Below, in pieces: positions 8,133-16,505 of a stretch of 64,000 nt of DNA. This stretch comes from JASLDZ01 sp964244065 (lineage in GTDB: Bacteria > Pseudomonadota > Alphaproteobacteria > Caulobacterales > Caulobacteraceae), in assembly GCA_964244065.1 (NCBI GenBank), contig CAXTHH010000002.1:558001-622000 (forward strand), written 5' to 3'. The notes under the pieces were generated by a model, which did no database searches, was not told the origin of the DNA, and saw nothing but the letters and a program-made list of their open reading frames with translations. The position numbers and the translations under genes are program-made. The first letter of the stretch is position 1, and each line of letters starts with the position of its first letter.

Positions 8133-9325
8133 GCGCCCCGCCCGCCGTGCCCTACGCCCCCGACCCCGAGTTCCGGAGGCTGTACGAGGTCTTCACCGCC
8201 GGCCCCGAGAGCATCGGGGCGCACCTGAACGGGCTGATGGCCGAGCGGGCGGCGGACGCGCCGCTGCTGGTGGCCACGGGGGCGGACGTGGTGGTGTTCC
8301 CGGGCGGCGGACGCCCGCCGTCGTCCACCAGTTTCCGCAACACCACCCGCGGCTTCGTGGAGCTGACGGCGGTGTCGCACCTGGGCGTGGCCGTGCCCTA
8401 CCTCGTGCAGCTGCATGCGCTCGGCCATCCCGGCTGGCGCGACGACGCGCTGGCTCTGCTGGAGCAGACCGGGCGGGTGCAGGCGGTCAACACCCTGGCC
8501 TACTGGCGAGACACGGTGGCCGTCGACGCCTGGCGGGGCTCCGAGCCGAAGATCGTCGATCTCGTGGACTACGCCTGCGAGGTCACGCGCGACTGGCTGC
8601 AGCGCGCCCTGGCCGACCCGGACAGCATGAGCCACGCCGCCGTGCGCGACCGCTTCCTCGACCCCGTGGGCTCGGCCGAGGTCCCCGTGCCCATGAACGA
8701 CATGATGGCGGCCACCTTCGCCCTGGTGTTCCTCGACAACGCCCACCGCATCAACCGCTGGATCGCCTGCCAGGAGATCGACTGGGACCGGATGATGGTG
8801 GTCCTGTGCGGCAAGGCCGGGCGGCCGACCGCGGGGCTGACCTGGCGCTCCAACAGCATGTGCCACCTGCTCTGGCGGGCGTCGGGCGAGCGGCTGCAGC
8901 CCGAGCGGCTCTACATCGCGCCGCACGCCCCCGGCCTGGTGCTGGCGGAGCTGGACGACCCCGCGGCGGCGGCGGCGGTCGAGGCGCGCTTCCGCACCAT
9001 CTGGTACAGCTCGCGCGCCACCGTGGAGATGGGCCGGCTGATGTACGAGGGCTATCCAGCCTTCCGCCCCCAGCTCCTGGAGGCCCCGGTGGTCGAGTCG
9101 GACACCCAGGCCCTCGCCGCCCTGCCGCAGGTGAAGGGGCCGGACGACCGGCGCGCCTTCATGACGCTGCTGCGCTTCGTCATGGAGGACCCGGGCCAGC
9201 AGCTGGTCAACGCCTCGGCCCACTACATCGCCGACGCCCTCGCCGCGAACGGCAACCGCCCGGAGGCGGTGGCGATCCCCGGCTTCACCGGCGTGGACTA
9301 CCCCCGGCGCACCCCGCGGCGCTGA
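8129..9325 (+). CDS. protein of unknown function, coupled to the EAR-repeat gene
   Basis: A 398-residue protein starting at a GTG that overlaps the upstream stop as GTGA. The family is not recognised with confidence; it faintly resembles DUF5624-type proteins from memory, unchecked. No signal peptide or membrane segment is seen. Conserved-looking stretches are VVVFPGGGRPPSSTSFRNTT (about 50-69), followed by a Gly-rich helical segment, and a Trp/His/Cys-rich part (NRWIACQEIDWDRMMVVLCG, about 210-229, then LTWRSNSMCHLLW). The composition looks enzyme-like. Translational coupling to a propeller protein suggests a two-component complex of unknown role. Confidence 0.6.
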   Translation: MSAPPAVPYAPDPEFRRLYEVFTAGPESIGAHLNGLMAERAADAPLLVATGADVVVFPGGGRPPSSTSFRNTTRGFVELTAVSHLGVAVPYLVQLHALGHPGWRDDALALLEQTGRVQAVNTLAYWRDTVAVDAWRGSEPKIVDLVDYACEVTRDWLQRALADPDSMSHAAVRDRFLDPVGSAEVPVPMNDMMAATFALVFLDNAHRINRWIACQEIDWDRMMVVLCGKAGRPTAGLTWRSNSMCHLLWRASGERLQPERLYIAPHAPGLVLAELDDPAAAAAVEARFRTIWYSSRATVEMGRLMYEGYPAFRPQLLEAPVVESDTQALAALPQVKGPDDRRAFMTLLRFVMEDPGQQLVNASAHYIADALAANGNRPEAVAIPGFTGVDYPRRTPRR

Positions 9326-9350
9326 GGCGCTCAGCGCCGCGGCCTCAATT

Positions 9351-9472
9351 CCGCTCTTCCCGGCGGAGGCCGGGAACCAGGTGCGGGAGCGTGGAGGCGT
9401 TGTCGCGCGGTTGCGAGGCCGTGGAGGGATCGACGGGCGCAACTGGGTCCCGGCCTCCGCCGGGATGAGCGG
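9351..9472. repeat. MITE-like inverted-repeat element, family A copy 1
   Basis: Arms at 9351-9380 and 9443-9472 are inverted copies of 30 bases with two mismatches. Each arm also holds its own small hairpin (CCCGGC-GGAG-GCCGGG). A second copy, with perfect arms, is at 57231-57351. It sits between the unknown gene at 8129-9325 and the convergent transporter gene and may serve as a terminator. No open frame inside. Confidence 0.85.
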
Positions 9473-9501
9473 GGGAGGAACCGACCGAGTTCGACGCGTC
9501 G

Positions 9502-10728
9502 CTAACCCACGGCCCGGCGGCGCAGGATCGACGCCGCGAACAGGGCGGTGGCGGCGCACAGGGCGGGGATCGTCGCCAGGGCGAAGATGCCGCCCACCGG
9601 CATGTGGCGGGCCAGGAGCACGCCGCCCAGCAACGGCCCGGCGATGGAGCCCAGCCGGCCGAAGGCGATGGTCCACCCGCCGCCGGCCCCGCGCACCCGC
9701 GGAGGGAACAGGTCCACCACCATGGCGGGCACGTTCAGCTGGCCGCCCACCACGCAGGCGCCGCACCCGGCCAGCAGCAGGAAGCCCGTCGCCGCCGTGC
9801 CCAGCTGCTGCCCGAACAGGAAGACGAGCGCCGCCCCCGCCAGCAGCAGCGCGGCGATCGGCCGGTAGGGACCGAACCGCGCCACCAGGGGCGCCATGGC
9901 CACCGCGCCGACGGCGCCGCCGAGGTTGAGCAGGGCGCCGCCCAGGGCCGCACCCTTGGGCGACACTCCCAGGCCCACGAGGATGGTCGGCGTCCAGCTC
10001 ACCAGGAAGTAGGTGAGCAGCAGCATGCAGAACAGCCCGATCCACAGCAGCACGGCCGGCGCCAGCCGGCCCTCGCCCAGCGCGGAGACCAGGCCCGGCC
10101 CCCGCACCGGCGCGCGGGACGTGTCCGCGGCCAGGGCGGGAGGCTCCGGCAGGGTCGCGGCGACGACCGCGGCCAGGAGGCACGCCACGCCGGTGGCGAC
10201 GAACAGCGCCGGCCAGCCCGCGCCCAGGAAGGCGGCCGTCACGAACCCGCCCGCCACGGCGCCCAGGGGGTAGCCGATGTACATCAGGGTGACGGTGGCG
10301 CTGCGCCGCTCGGGCCGCGCGTGCTCGGCGGTGAGCGAGATCACGGCCGGCAAGGCCCCGCCGAGCGCGATGCCCGACAGGAAGCGCAGGGCCAGCAGCG
10401 CCTGCAGGTTCGGCGCGGCGGCGCAGGCCAGGGTGGCCAGGCCGGCCAGCGCCATGGCCGCGGTGAGCACGCGCTTGCGCCCGAAGCGGTCGGAGAGCGC
10501 TCCCATCAGCAGCGCGCCGACGATGGCGCCGAGGTAGCTCCAGGCGAAGATCTCGCCGATCTGGGTCGGCTTCAGCCGCCACCCGTGCGCCAGCAACGGC
10601 GCGATGTAGGAGATCATCAGCGTGTCGTAGCCGTCCACCATGACGATGGCGAAGCTGGCGACGGCGACGGCCAGCCCCCGGCTCCCGCCAGGCGCGGAGG
10701 CCCCTGCTGCGGCGTAGGCTGTGGCCAT
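9502..10728 (-). CDS. MFS transporter, aromatic acid:H+ symporter (AAHS) type
   Basis: A 408-residue, 12-helix major facilitator. It carries the DGYDTLMISY segment in helix 1 typical of PcaK/BenK-type carriers and the loop 2-3 signature GALSDRFGRKR. Inner-membrane import of a carboxylated aromatic or related acid is the usual role of this group. It is the last gene of a minus-strand operon (aldolase, amidohydrolase, transporter), following the amidohydrolase by 22 bases, so its substrate is probably what those two enzymes degrade rather than protocatechuate. Confidence 0.88.
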   Translation of the reverse strand: MATAYAAAGASAPGGSRGLAVAVASFAIVMVDGYDTLMISYIAPLLAHGWRLKPTQIGEIFAWSYLGAIVGALLMGALSDRFGRKRVLTAAMALAGLATLACAAAPNLQALLALRFLSGIALGGALPAVISLTAEHARPERRSATVTLMYIGYPLGAVAGGFVTAAFLGAGWPALFVATGVACLLAAVVAATLPEPPALAADTSRAPVRGPGLVSALGEGRLAPAVLLWIGLFCMLLLTYFLVSWTPTILVGLGVSPKGAALGGALLNLGGAVGAVAMAPLVARFGPYRPIAALLLAGAALVFLFGQQLGTAATGFLLLAGCGACVVGGQLNVPAMVVDLFPPRVRGAGGGWTIAFGRLGSIAGPLLGGVLLARHMPVGGIFALATIPALCAATALFAASILRRRAVG

Positions 10729-10750
10729 GGCGGGCTCCTCTGGAGGCGGG

Positions 10751-11647
10751 TCAGGCGAAGCCGAACAGGCGCCGGGGATTGTCCACCAGGATCGCGCGCC
10801 TGTCCTCCTCCGCCGGGGCCCAGACGGGCAGGAGGTTCAGGAGCTCGCCCGTGTCGCGGTCCGAGCCCGGGATGTGCGGCCAGTCCGAGCCCCAGATCGC
10901 CTTGTCGGGTGCGGTGGCCACGATCGCCTTGGCCACCCCCTCCACCGCGCCGTAGCCGCGCGTCTTGGCCAGGCGGTAGGGGGCGCTGAGCTTGAGCCAG
11001 GTGGCCCCCGTCCTCAGCCGGTCCAGCAGGCGCGAGAAGTCGGCCTCGGTCAGGCCGTCCTCCTCCAGCATATAGCCCATGTGGTCGATCACGTGGTCGA
11101 CCTCCAGGCCGCCGAAGAAGTCCAGCAGGTCGCGCACCACGTAGCCCGGCGCGTAGAACTGCAGGTGCCAGCCGAGCGGGCGCACCTTGGCGGCCATGGC
11201 GGAGATGTAGGCGCGGATGTCGGCCGCCGGCTCCCGGGCGCGCTTGAAGAGGTCGAGTCGCACGCCCCGCACCCCGGCCGCGTCCAGGCGCTCCAGCTCG
11301 GCGACGGAGACGTCCGCCTCCACCATCACCACCCCGCGCGCCGCCTCGCCGGCCCGCGCCAGGGCGTCGACCAGGCAGCGGTTGTCTACGCCGTAGTAGC
11401 TGGGCTGCACGATCACGAAGCGCTCCACGCCCAGCGCAGGCATGAGTTTCTGCTGGAAATGGGCCAAGTCGCCGTCGGGCAGGGTGTAGTGGGGGTGCGG
11501 CACACGCGGGTAGCGGTCCTGCGGGCCGAACACGTGCATGTGCGCGTCGCAGGCCCCGGCCGGCACGTCGAACTTTGGCCGCTCGATCGTCTCCACCGGC
11601 CGCATGGGCAGGGAGACGAGGGGCTCTTCCAGGGTCAGGGTCGCCAC
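10751..11647 (-). CDS. amidohydrolase of the LigI / 2-pyrone-4,6-dicarboxylate hydrolase-like group
   Basis: A 298-residue TIM-barrel amidohydrolase. The strand-1 motif CDAHMHVFGP (about 33-42), the central IDHMGY and the C-terminal WGSDWPH with the catalytic Asp are the pattern seen in LigI and related lactonases of COG3618. Family members hydrolyse cyclic esters such as 2-pyrone-4,6-dicarboxylate or sugar-acid lactones. The gene lies 9 bases after the aldolase gene and 22 before an AAHS transporter, so a carboxylated pyrone or lactone is the likely substrate. Which one cannot be told. Confidence 0.85.
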   Translation of the reverse strand: MATLTLEEPLVSLPMRPVETIERPKFDVPAGACDAHMHVFGPQDRYPRVPHPHYTLPDGDLAHFQQKLMPALGVERFVIVQPSYYGVDNRCLVDALARAGEAARGVVMVEADVSVAELERLDAAGVRGVRLDLFKRAREPAADIRAYISAMAAKVRPLGWHLQFYAPGYVVRDLLDFFGGLEVDHVIDHMGYMLEEDGLTEADFSRLLDRLRTGATWLKLSAPYRLAKTRGYGAVEGVAKAIVATAPDKAIWGSDWPHIPGSDRDTGELLNLLPVWAPAEEDRRAILVDNPRRLFGFA

Positions 11648-11656
11648 GCGGGCTCC

Positions 11657-12475
11657 TCAGGCTTCGGGGGAGGGGAGGCGGGCGCGCCAGTCGGCCGCCC
11701 GCTGCGAGAGGCCGGTGGCCAGGATGTCCGTGTCGATCCCGGCAAAGACCAGGGGCGCGAAGCCCGCCGCCACCAGCTCGAGAAAGTGCTCGGGATCGCC
11801 CGCCCCGCCGACGACGGCCAGCTTGCCGTGCCGGGCGGCGGCGGCGGCCACCGTGCGGCACGCCTCCCACACCCGGGGATGACGCGGCTGGCCGGGGACG
11901 CCCAGCTCGGAGGAGAGGTCGTTCAGTCCGACGCCCAGGAGGTCCACGCCGTCCACCGCGGCGATGGCGTCCGCCGCGGCCACGCCCTCGGCCGACTCCA
12001 GCAGGATCTGCAGCACCACGCCGGAGTCCGCCCGCCGGTTCAGCTCGGCCACGGGCAGGCGGGCGAAGCCGTACTGGGGCAGGACGGCGATCTGCGAGCG
12101 GGCGCCCGCCGGCGGGAAGCGGCAGGCCGCCGCGTACAGCGCCGCCTCCTCCGCCGTCTCCACCTTGGGCACGATCACGCCGGTGGCCCCCCCGTCCAGC
12201 AGCCGGCCGATCACGCCGTACTCCCGCTCCGGCACGCGCACCCAGGCGGCCATGTCGAGGTCGTGGGCGGTGGAGGCGAGGGCCGCGGCCGCGTCCAGCG
12301 GCATGGGGCTGTGCTCCAGGTCGATCCAGACCACCTGGAAGCCCTGCGCCGAGGCCATGCGCACGACCTCGGCCGTGCGGGCGTTGCGCAGGCCCAGCGA
12401 CAGCACGGGGCGGCCGGCCCGTAGGCGCCCGAGCACCGCGGCGCCCGGCTCCTCCCGATGTTCGGCGTAGCGCAC
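11657..12475 (-). CDS. HpcH/HpaI-family class II aldolase
   Basis: A 272-residue metal-dependent aldolase. Recognisable parts are WIDLEHSP (about 46-53), the ATGVIVPKVETAEEA stretch with the catalytic/metal region, and LQILLESAEGV with the metal-binding Glu. Relatives cleave 4-hydroxy-2-oxo acids to pyruvate or oxaloacetate plus an aldehyde or oxo-acid. The GTG start at 12475 is preferred over further-upstream starts because GGGAG lies 8 bases before it and similarity begins there. First gene of the operon, divergent from a LysR regulator. It probably cleaves the open-chain product formed after the amidohydrolase step. Confidence 0.87.
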   Translation of the reverse strand: MRYAEHREEPGAAVLGRLRAGRPVLSLGLRNARTAEVVRMASAQGFQVVWIDLEHSPMPLDAAAALASTAHDLDMAAWVRVPEREYGVIGRLLDGGATGVIVPKVETAEEAALYAAACRFPPAGARSQIAVLPQYGFARLPVAELNRRADSGVVLQILLESAEGVAAADAIAAVDGVDLLGVGLNDLSSELGVPGQPRHPRVWEACRTVAAAAARHGKLAVVGGAGDPEHFLELVAAGFAPLVFAGIDTDILATGLSQRAADWRARLPSPEA

Positions 12476-12629
12476 CCGTCCCGCTCCCGTCGGCCGTGTC
12501 CGCGGGGTCCGCGTCCGGCGTCTTCCGGCCGCGCCCGGACGTCCGGGCGCGACGGCTTTGGGACGGGCGGCCCGCAGGTCGCTCACCCAGGCGCAGATTG
12601 CCGCCCGGCGACGTTGCATGCTATTTCGC

Positions 12630-12645
12630 CAATCGAGCACGATTG
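12630..12645. promoter_or_regulatory. inverted repeat, candidate LysR-type operator
   Basis: CAATCGAGCACGATTG is a perfect 5-6-5 dyad 18 bases before the LysR start, within the 187-base divergent region (12476-12662). Placement suits autoregulation. Symmetry alone supports it. Confidence 0.45.
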
Positions 12646-12662
12646 ATGGCGAGGGAAGATCA

Positions 12663-13655
12663 GTGGACCTGCGCCAGCTCCGCTACTTCGTCGTCCTGGC
12701 CGAGGAGCTTCACTTCCGGCGCGCCGCCGAGCGGCTGCGGATCACCCAGGCGCCGCTGTCCGTGGCGATCCAGACGCTGGAGCGGGAGTTCGGCGGCGTC
12801 CTGTTCCACCGCACCCAGCGCAGCGTGGCCCTGACCGAGCTCGGCCACGCCTTCCGCGCCCACGCGCTGGAGATCCTCGACAAGGTCGACGTGACGCTGG
12901 GGGACGTGCGCGACCTCGTCTCGGGCGAGGCGGGCCAGCTGCGCATCGGCTTCACCGCGGCCTCGGCGCTGCTGAGCTTCTTTCCCGAGGTCGTGAGCGC
13001 CTTCCGCAACCGCTATCCCAAGGTGCAGGTCGTGCTGAGGGACCGATCGTCGGCCGAGCAGATCGGCGACCTGAAGGAGCGGCGCATCGACGTCGGCCTC
13101 ATGCGCCGCTTCCAGGAGCAGCCGCCCTCGGGCGTCACCTTCACGCGCCTGCTACGCGATCCCCTGGCCGTGGCCATGCGGACCGACGATCCCCTGGTCG
13201 CGGTGGAGCGGCTGACCATCGACCACCTGCGCGACCGGGCGATGATCTTCTATCCGCGGCTCTCGGGCGTGGCGATCTATACGCCATTCATGGACTCCTG
13301 CGCCCGGCGGGGGTTCACGCCCAACATCGTGCAGGAGGCGCGCGACTCGTCGGTGCTGATCGGCTTGGCGGCGACCGGGCTGGGCCTCGCCGTCGTGCCC
13401 GCGGAGCTCCAGTGCATCCGCCTGCCCAACGTGCTGTTCAAGCCCCTGGCCGACGAGGACGCCATGACCGAGATCGTGCTGGCGTGCCGCGCCGGCGAGG
13501 CCAGCAGCCTCATCGCCAGCTTCCGCCACATGGCCCAGGCCGCCCTCACCTCCGCCCGCGCGGCCTCGGAGGCGGGCGTCTCCCCCGACGCGCAGCCGCC
13601 GCCGGCGAAGGCTGCCGAGGCTCGACCGCGGGGCCGCAAGGCCGCTGCCGCGTGA
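12663..13655 (+). CDS. LysR-family transcriptional regulator
   Basis: A 330-residue LysR protein. The winged helix-turn-helix occupies residues 1-60 (DLRQLRYFVVLAEELHFRRA, then ITQAPLSVAIQTLE), followed by an effector-binding domain (about 90-290). The C-terminal tail is rich in Pro, Ala and Lys and looks disordered. GTG is chosen because AGGGAAG precedes it by 5 bases and the family begins there; an upstream ATG would add 35 unlikely residues. Divergent from the aldolase-amidohydrolase-transporter operon, which it probably activates in response to a pathway acid. Confidence 0.9.
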   Translation: MDLRQLRYFVVLAEELHFRRAAERLRITQAPLSVAIQTLEREFGGVLFHRTQRSVALTELGHAFRAHALEILDKVDVTLGDVRDLVSGEAGQLRIGFTAASALLSFFPEVVSAFRNRYPKVQVVLRDRSSAEQIGDLKERRIDVGLMRRFQEQPPSGVTFTRLLRDPLAVAMRTDDPLVAVERLTIDHLRDRAMIFYPRLSGVAIYTPFMDSCARRGFTPNIVQEARDSSVLIGLAATGLGLAVVPAELQCIRLPNVLFKPLADEDAMTEIVLACRAGEASSLIASFRHMAQAALTSARAASEAGVSPDAQPPPAKAAEARPRGRKAAAA

Positions 13656-13707
13656 GTGTTCGCGCAGGCCTATCACTCGCGCGCTCCTGATGTGGCGCGC
13701 CCCACGC

Positions 13708-13713
13708 TAGGCT
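13708..13713 (+). promoter_or_regulatory. TAGGCT hexamer upstream of the GlcG-like gene
   Basis: TAGGCT in the context CGCTAGGCTG, 43 bases before the ATG at 13757. Recurrent word in this window; possible -10-like element. Confidence 0.35.
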
Positions 13714-13756
13714 GCGCCGATCTGGAGAGCCGGCGCAGACCGGCTGGGAGCGCGCG

Positions 13757-14182
13757 ATGACCCTCACCCTGAACCAGGCCGCCGCCATCGCGGCGTCGGC
13801 GTTCGCCGAAGGCGCGCGGCTGGGGCTGAAGCCCCTGACCGTCTCGGTGCTGGACGCTGGCGGCCATCCCATCCTCCTGCACCGCCAGGACGGCTCGTCC
13901 TCGCTGCGGCCGGAGATCGCGCTCGGCAAGGCGGCCGGAGCCCTGGCTCTCGGTATGAGCTCGCGCAAGCTGGCGGCCATGGCGCAGGAGCGGCCGTCGT
14001 TCTTCGGCGCGCTGACGGCGCTCGCGCCCCGCGGGATCGTGCCGGCGGCGGGCGGGGTGCTGGTAGTCGACGCCCAGGGCGCGGTGCTGGGCGCGGTGGG
14101 CGTCACCGGCGACACCTCGGACAACGACGAGGCCTGCGCCCTGGCCGGGATCGCCGCGGCCGGCCTGCAGGTGCAGCCTTGA
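13757..14182 (+). CDS. GlcG/HbpS-family protein (PduO C-terminal-like fold)
   Basis: A 141-residue single-domain protein of the GlcG/HbpS group, recognised from the strand VSVLDAGGHPILLHRQDG (about 29-46), the ALALGMSSRK helix and the Gly-rich AAGGVLVVDAQGAVLGAVGVTG (given in part). Family members bind haem or cofactors, and GlcG is often encoded beside glycolate/malate synthase genes. Here the malate synthase G gene overlaps its stop by 4 bases. Its biochemical role is unsettled in the family; a link to glyoxylate use is inferred from the neighbour. Confidence 0.85.
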   Translation: MTLTLNQAAAIAASAFAEGARLGLKPLTVSVLDAGGHPILLHRQDGSSSLRPEIALGKAAGALALGMSSRKLAAMAQERPSFFGALTALAPRGIVPAAGGVLVVDAQGAVLGAVGVTGDTSDNDEACALAGIAAAGLQVQP

Positions 14183-16374
14183 GCGTGCCCGAGGGCCTGG
14201 TGGAGCGGGCGGGACTGGGGGTCGCCCCGGCGCTGGCCCGCTTCGTGGAACACGACGTGCTGCCGGGCCTCGGGCTCGACGCCGCCGACTTCTGGCGCGG
14301 CGCCGCCGCCCTGTTCGCCCGGCTGACGCCGCGCAACCGCGCGCTGCTGGCGGTGCGCGAGGAGATGCAGGCGCGGATCGACGCCGCCTACGAGGCCGGC
14401 GAGCTGGCGTCGCCCGAGGCGCAGCAGCGCTTTTTGACCGAGATCGGCTACCTGCAGCCGGAGCCCGCGCCGTTCCGCATCGCGCCCGAGCACGTCGATC
14501 CCGAGGTGGCGGCGACGGCCGGGCCCCAGCTCGTCGTGCCGGTGCTGAACGCCCGCTTCCTGCTGAACGCCGCCAACGCGCGCTGGGGCAGCCTGTACGA
14601 CGCCCTGTACGGCACGGACGCCCTGGGCTCGCCCGCCCCGGCCGGCGCCTACGAGCCGGTGCGGGGGGCCGAGGTGGTGGCCCGCGCGGAGGCGTTCCTG
14701 GACGAGGCGTTCCCGCTGGCCCTGGGCGGCCACGGCGGCGTCGTCGCCTACCGTGTGGAGCGCGGCGCGCTGGTCCCCGCCCTGGCCGACCCGGCGCAGT
14801 TCGCCGGATGGCGCGGCGCGGCGGAGGCGCCCTCCGGCGTGCTCCTGCGCCACCACGGCCTGCACGCCGAGCTCGTGATCGACCGCGGGAGCCCCGTGGG
14901 GCGCGCCCACCCGGCGGGTCTGGCGGACGTCATCCTCGAATCCGCCCTGACCACCATCGTGGACCTGGAGGACTCGGTCGCCGCCGTGGACGCCGACGAC
15001 AAGGTCGCCGCCTACGCCAATTGGCTGGGCCTGATGCGAGGCGACCTGACCGCCCGCTTCGACAAGGGCGGGCGCGAGACGTCGCGCGCCCTGGAGCCCG
15101 ACCGCGCCTTCACCGCGCCCGACGGCTCGCCGATCACCCTGCCGGGCCGGAGCCTCCTGTTCGTGCGCAACGTGGGCCACCTGATGACCATGCCCGCCGT
15201 GCGCCTGCCCGACGGGACGGACGCGCCCGAGGGCGTGCTCGACGCTCTGATCACCTCGGCCGTCGCCCTCCACGACCTGCGCGGCCTCGGCCGCCATCGC
15301 AACAGCCGGGCCGGGTCGGTCTACATCGTCAAGCCCAAGATGCACGGGCCGGACGAGGCGGCGTTCGCCAACGACCTGTTCGACGGCGTCGAGGACGTGC
15401 TGGGCCTGCCGCGCCACACGCTGAAGATCGGGCTGATGGACGAGGAGCGGCGCACCTCCGCCAACCTCGCCGCCTGCATCCACGCGCTGAAGGACCGGAT
15501 CGTCTTCATCAACACGGGCTTCCTCGACCGCACGGGCGACGAGATCCACACCGCCATGCGCGCGGGCCCGGTGGTGGCCAAGGCGGACATGCGCCGCTCG
15601 GCCTGGATCGCCGCCTACGAGGCGCGCAACGTGGCCACGGGCCTGGCCTGCGGCTTCGCCGGCCGCGCCCAGATCGGCAAGGGCATGTGGGCCGCCCCCG
15701 ACCGCATGGCCGACATGGTTCGCGAGAAGATCGCCCACCCCATGGCCGGCGCCTCCACCGCCTGGACGCCCAGCCCCACCGCCGCCACCCTGCACGCCCT
15801 GCACTACCACGCCGTCGACGTGGCCGCCCGCCAGCGCGAGCTCTCCGGCACGCCCGCCCCGCCCCTGTCCGAGCTCCTGACGCCGCCCCTGGCCGCGGGC
15901 GCGCCCTGGTCGCGCGAGGAGGTGCGCGCGGAGCTCCGCAACAACGCTCAGGGCATCCTGGGCTACGTGGTGCGTTGGATCGACCAGGGCGTCGGCTGCT
16001 CCAAGGTGCCCGACATCCACGACGTGGGTCTGATGGAGGACCGCGCCACCCTGCGTATCTCCGCCCAGCACATGGCCAACTGGCTGCTGCACGGCGTGGC
16101 TTCGGCCGACGAGGTGGACGCCGCCTTCGCCGACATGGCCGTGCGCGTGGACCGGCAGAACGCGGGCGACCCGCTGTACCGCCCCCTGTCGCCCGACCTC
16201 GACGGGATCGCCTACCGCACGGCCCGGGCGCTGGTGTTCGAAGGCGTGGGCCAGCCCAGCGGCTACACCGAACCCCTGCTCCATGCGGCGAGGGCTGCGT
16301 TCAAGGCGGCGACCCTGGACGCCCCGGCCCCGGGGTTCTGCGAAGAGCGAAATGAGCGCCGCCTAATGATCTGA
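14179..16374 (+). CDS. glcB: malate synthase G
   Basis: Condenses glyoxylate and acetyl-CoA to malate. The 731-residue length is that of the G isoform. Typical stretches are VPVLNARFLLNAANARWGSL (about 114-133), the acidic active-site region TIVDLEDSVAAVD (about 259-271), SVYIVKPKMHGP and the C-terminal GQPSGYTEP. The start is a TTG forming a TTGA overlap with the upstream stop; a GTG two codons later is an alternative. Glyoxylate could come from glycolate or, given the methylsuccinyl-CoA dehydrogenase-like gene at 36984, from the ethylmalonyl-CoA pathway. No isocitrate lyase is in the window. Confidence 0.96.
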   Translation: MSVPEGLVERAGLGVAPALARFVEHDVLPGLGLDAADFWRGAAALFARLTPRNRALLAVREEMQARIDAAYEAGELASPEAQQRFLTEIGYLQPEPAPFRIAPEHVDPEVAATAGPQLVVPVLNARFLLNAANARWGSLYDALYGTDALGSPAPAGAYEPVRGAEVVARAEAFLDEAFPLALGGHGGVVAYRVERGALVPALADPAQFAGWRGAAEAPSGVLLRHHGLHAELVIDRGSPVGRAHPAGLADVILESALTTIVDLEDSVAAVDADDKVAAYANWLGLMRGDLTARFDKGGRETSRALEPDRAFTAPDGSPITLPGRSLLFVRNVGHLMTMPAVRLPDGTDAPEGVLDALITSAVALHDLRGLGRHRNSRAGSVYIVKPKMHGPDEAAFANDLFDGVEDVLGLPRHTLKIGLMDEERRTSANLAACIHALKDRIVFINTGFLDRTGDEIHTAMRAGPVVAKADMRRSAWIAAYEARNVATGLACGFAGRAQIGKGMWAAPDRMADMVREKIAHPMAGASTAWTPSPTAATLHALHYHAVDVAARQRELSGTPAPPLSELLTPPLAAGAPWSREEVRAELRNNAQGILGYVVRWIDQGVGCSKVPDIHDVGLMEDRATLRISAQHMANWLLHGVASADEVDAAFADMAVRVDRQNAGDPLYRPLSPDLDGIAYRTARALVFEGVGQPSGYTEPLLHAARAAFKAATLDAPAPGFCEERNERRLMI

Positions 16375-16429
16375 CCGCCCCATCAATCGCGACGCCCCTG
16401 CGAATTGGCTGGCGCCGGGGGCGCGAGCG

Positions 16430-16435
16430 TAGGCT
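16430..16435 (+). promoter_or_regulatory. TAGGCT hexamer upstream of a TonB-dependent receptor
   Basis: TAGGCT in the context GCGTAGGCTC, 70 bases before the ATG at 16506. Recurrent word in this window; possible -10-like element. Confidence 0.35.
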
Positions 16436-16505
16436 CTGCGACGGAATAAAGACCGACCCACCGGATTGCGATCTGGCCAAGGGGCGGCTCGTTCGGGGGA
16501 AACAG

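Noticed and set aside
9381..9442. Coding function for the interior of the family A repeat
   Set aside because: Open frames pass through it only as high-GC noise, and the second copy does not preserve a reading frame.
13546..16284. 912-codon open frame on the minus strand opposite malate synthase G
   Set aside because: Antisense shadow of glcB, with no family features and no start signals.
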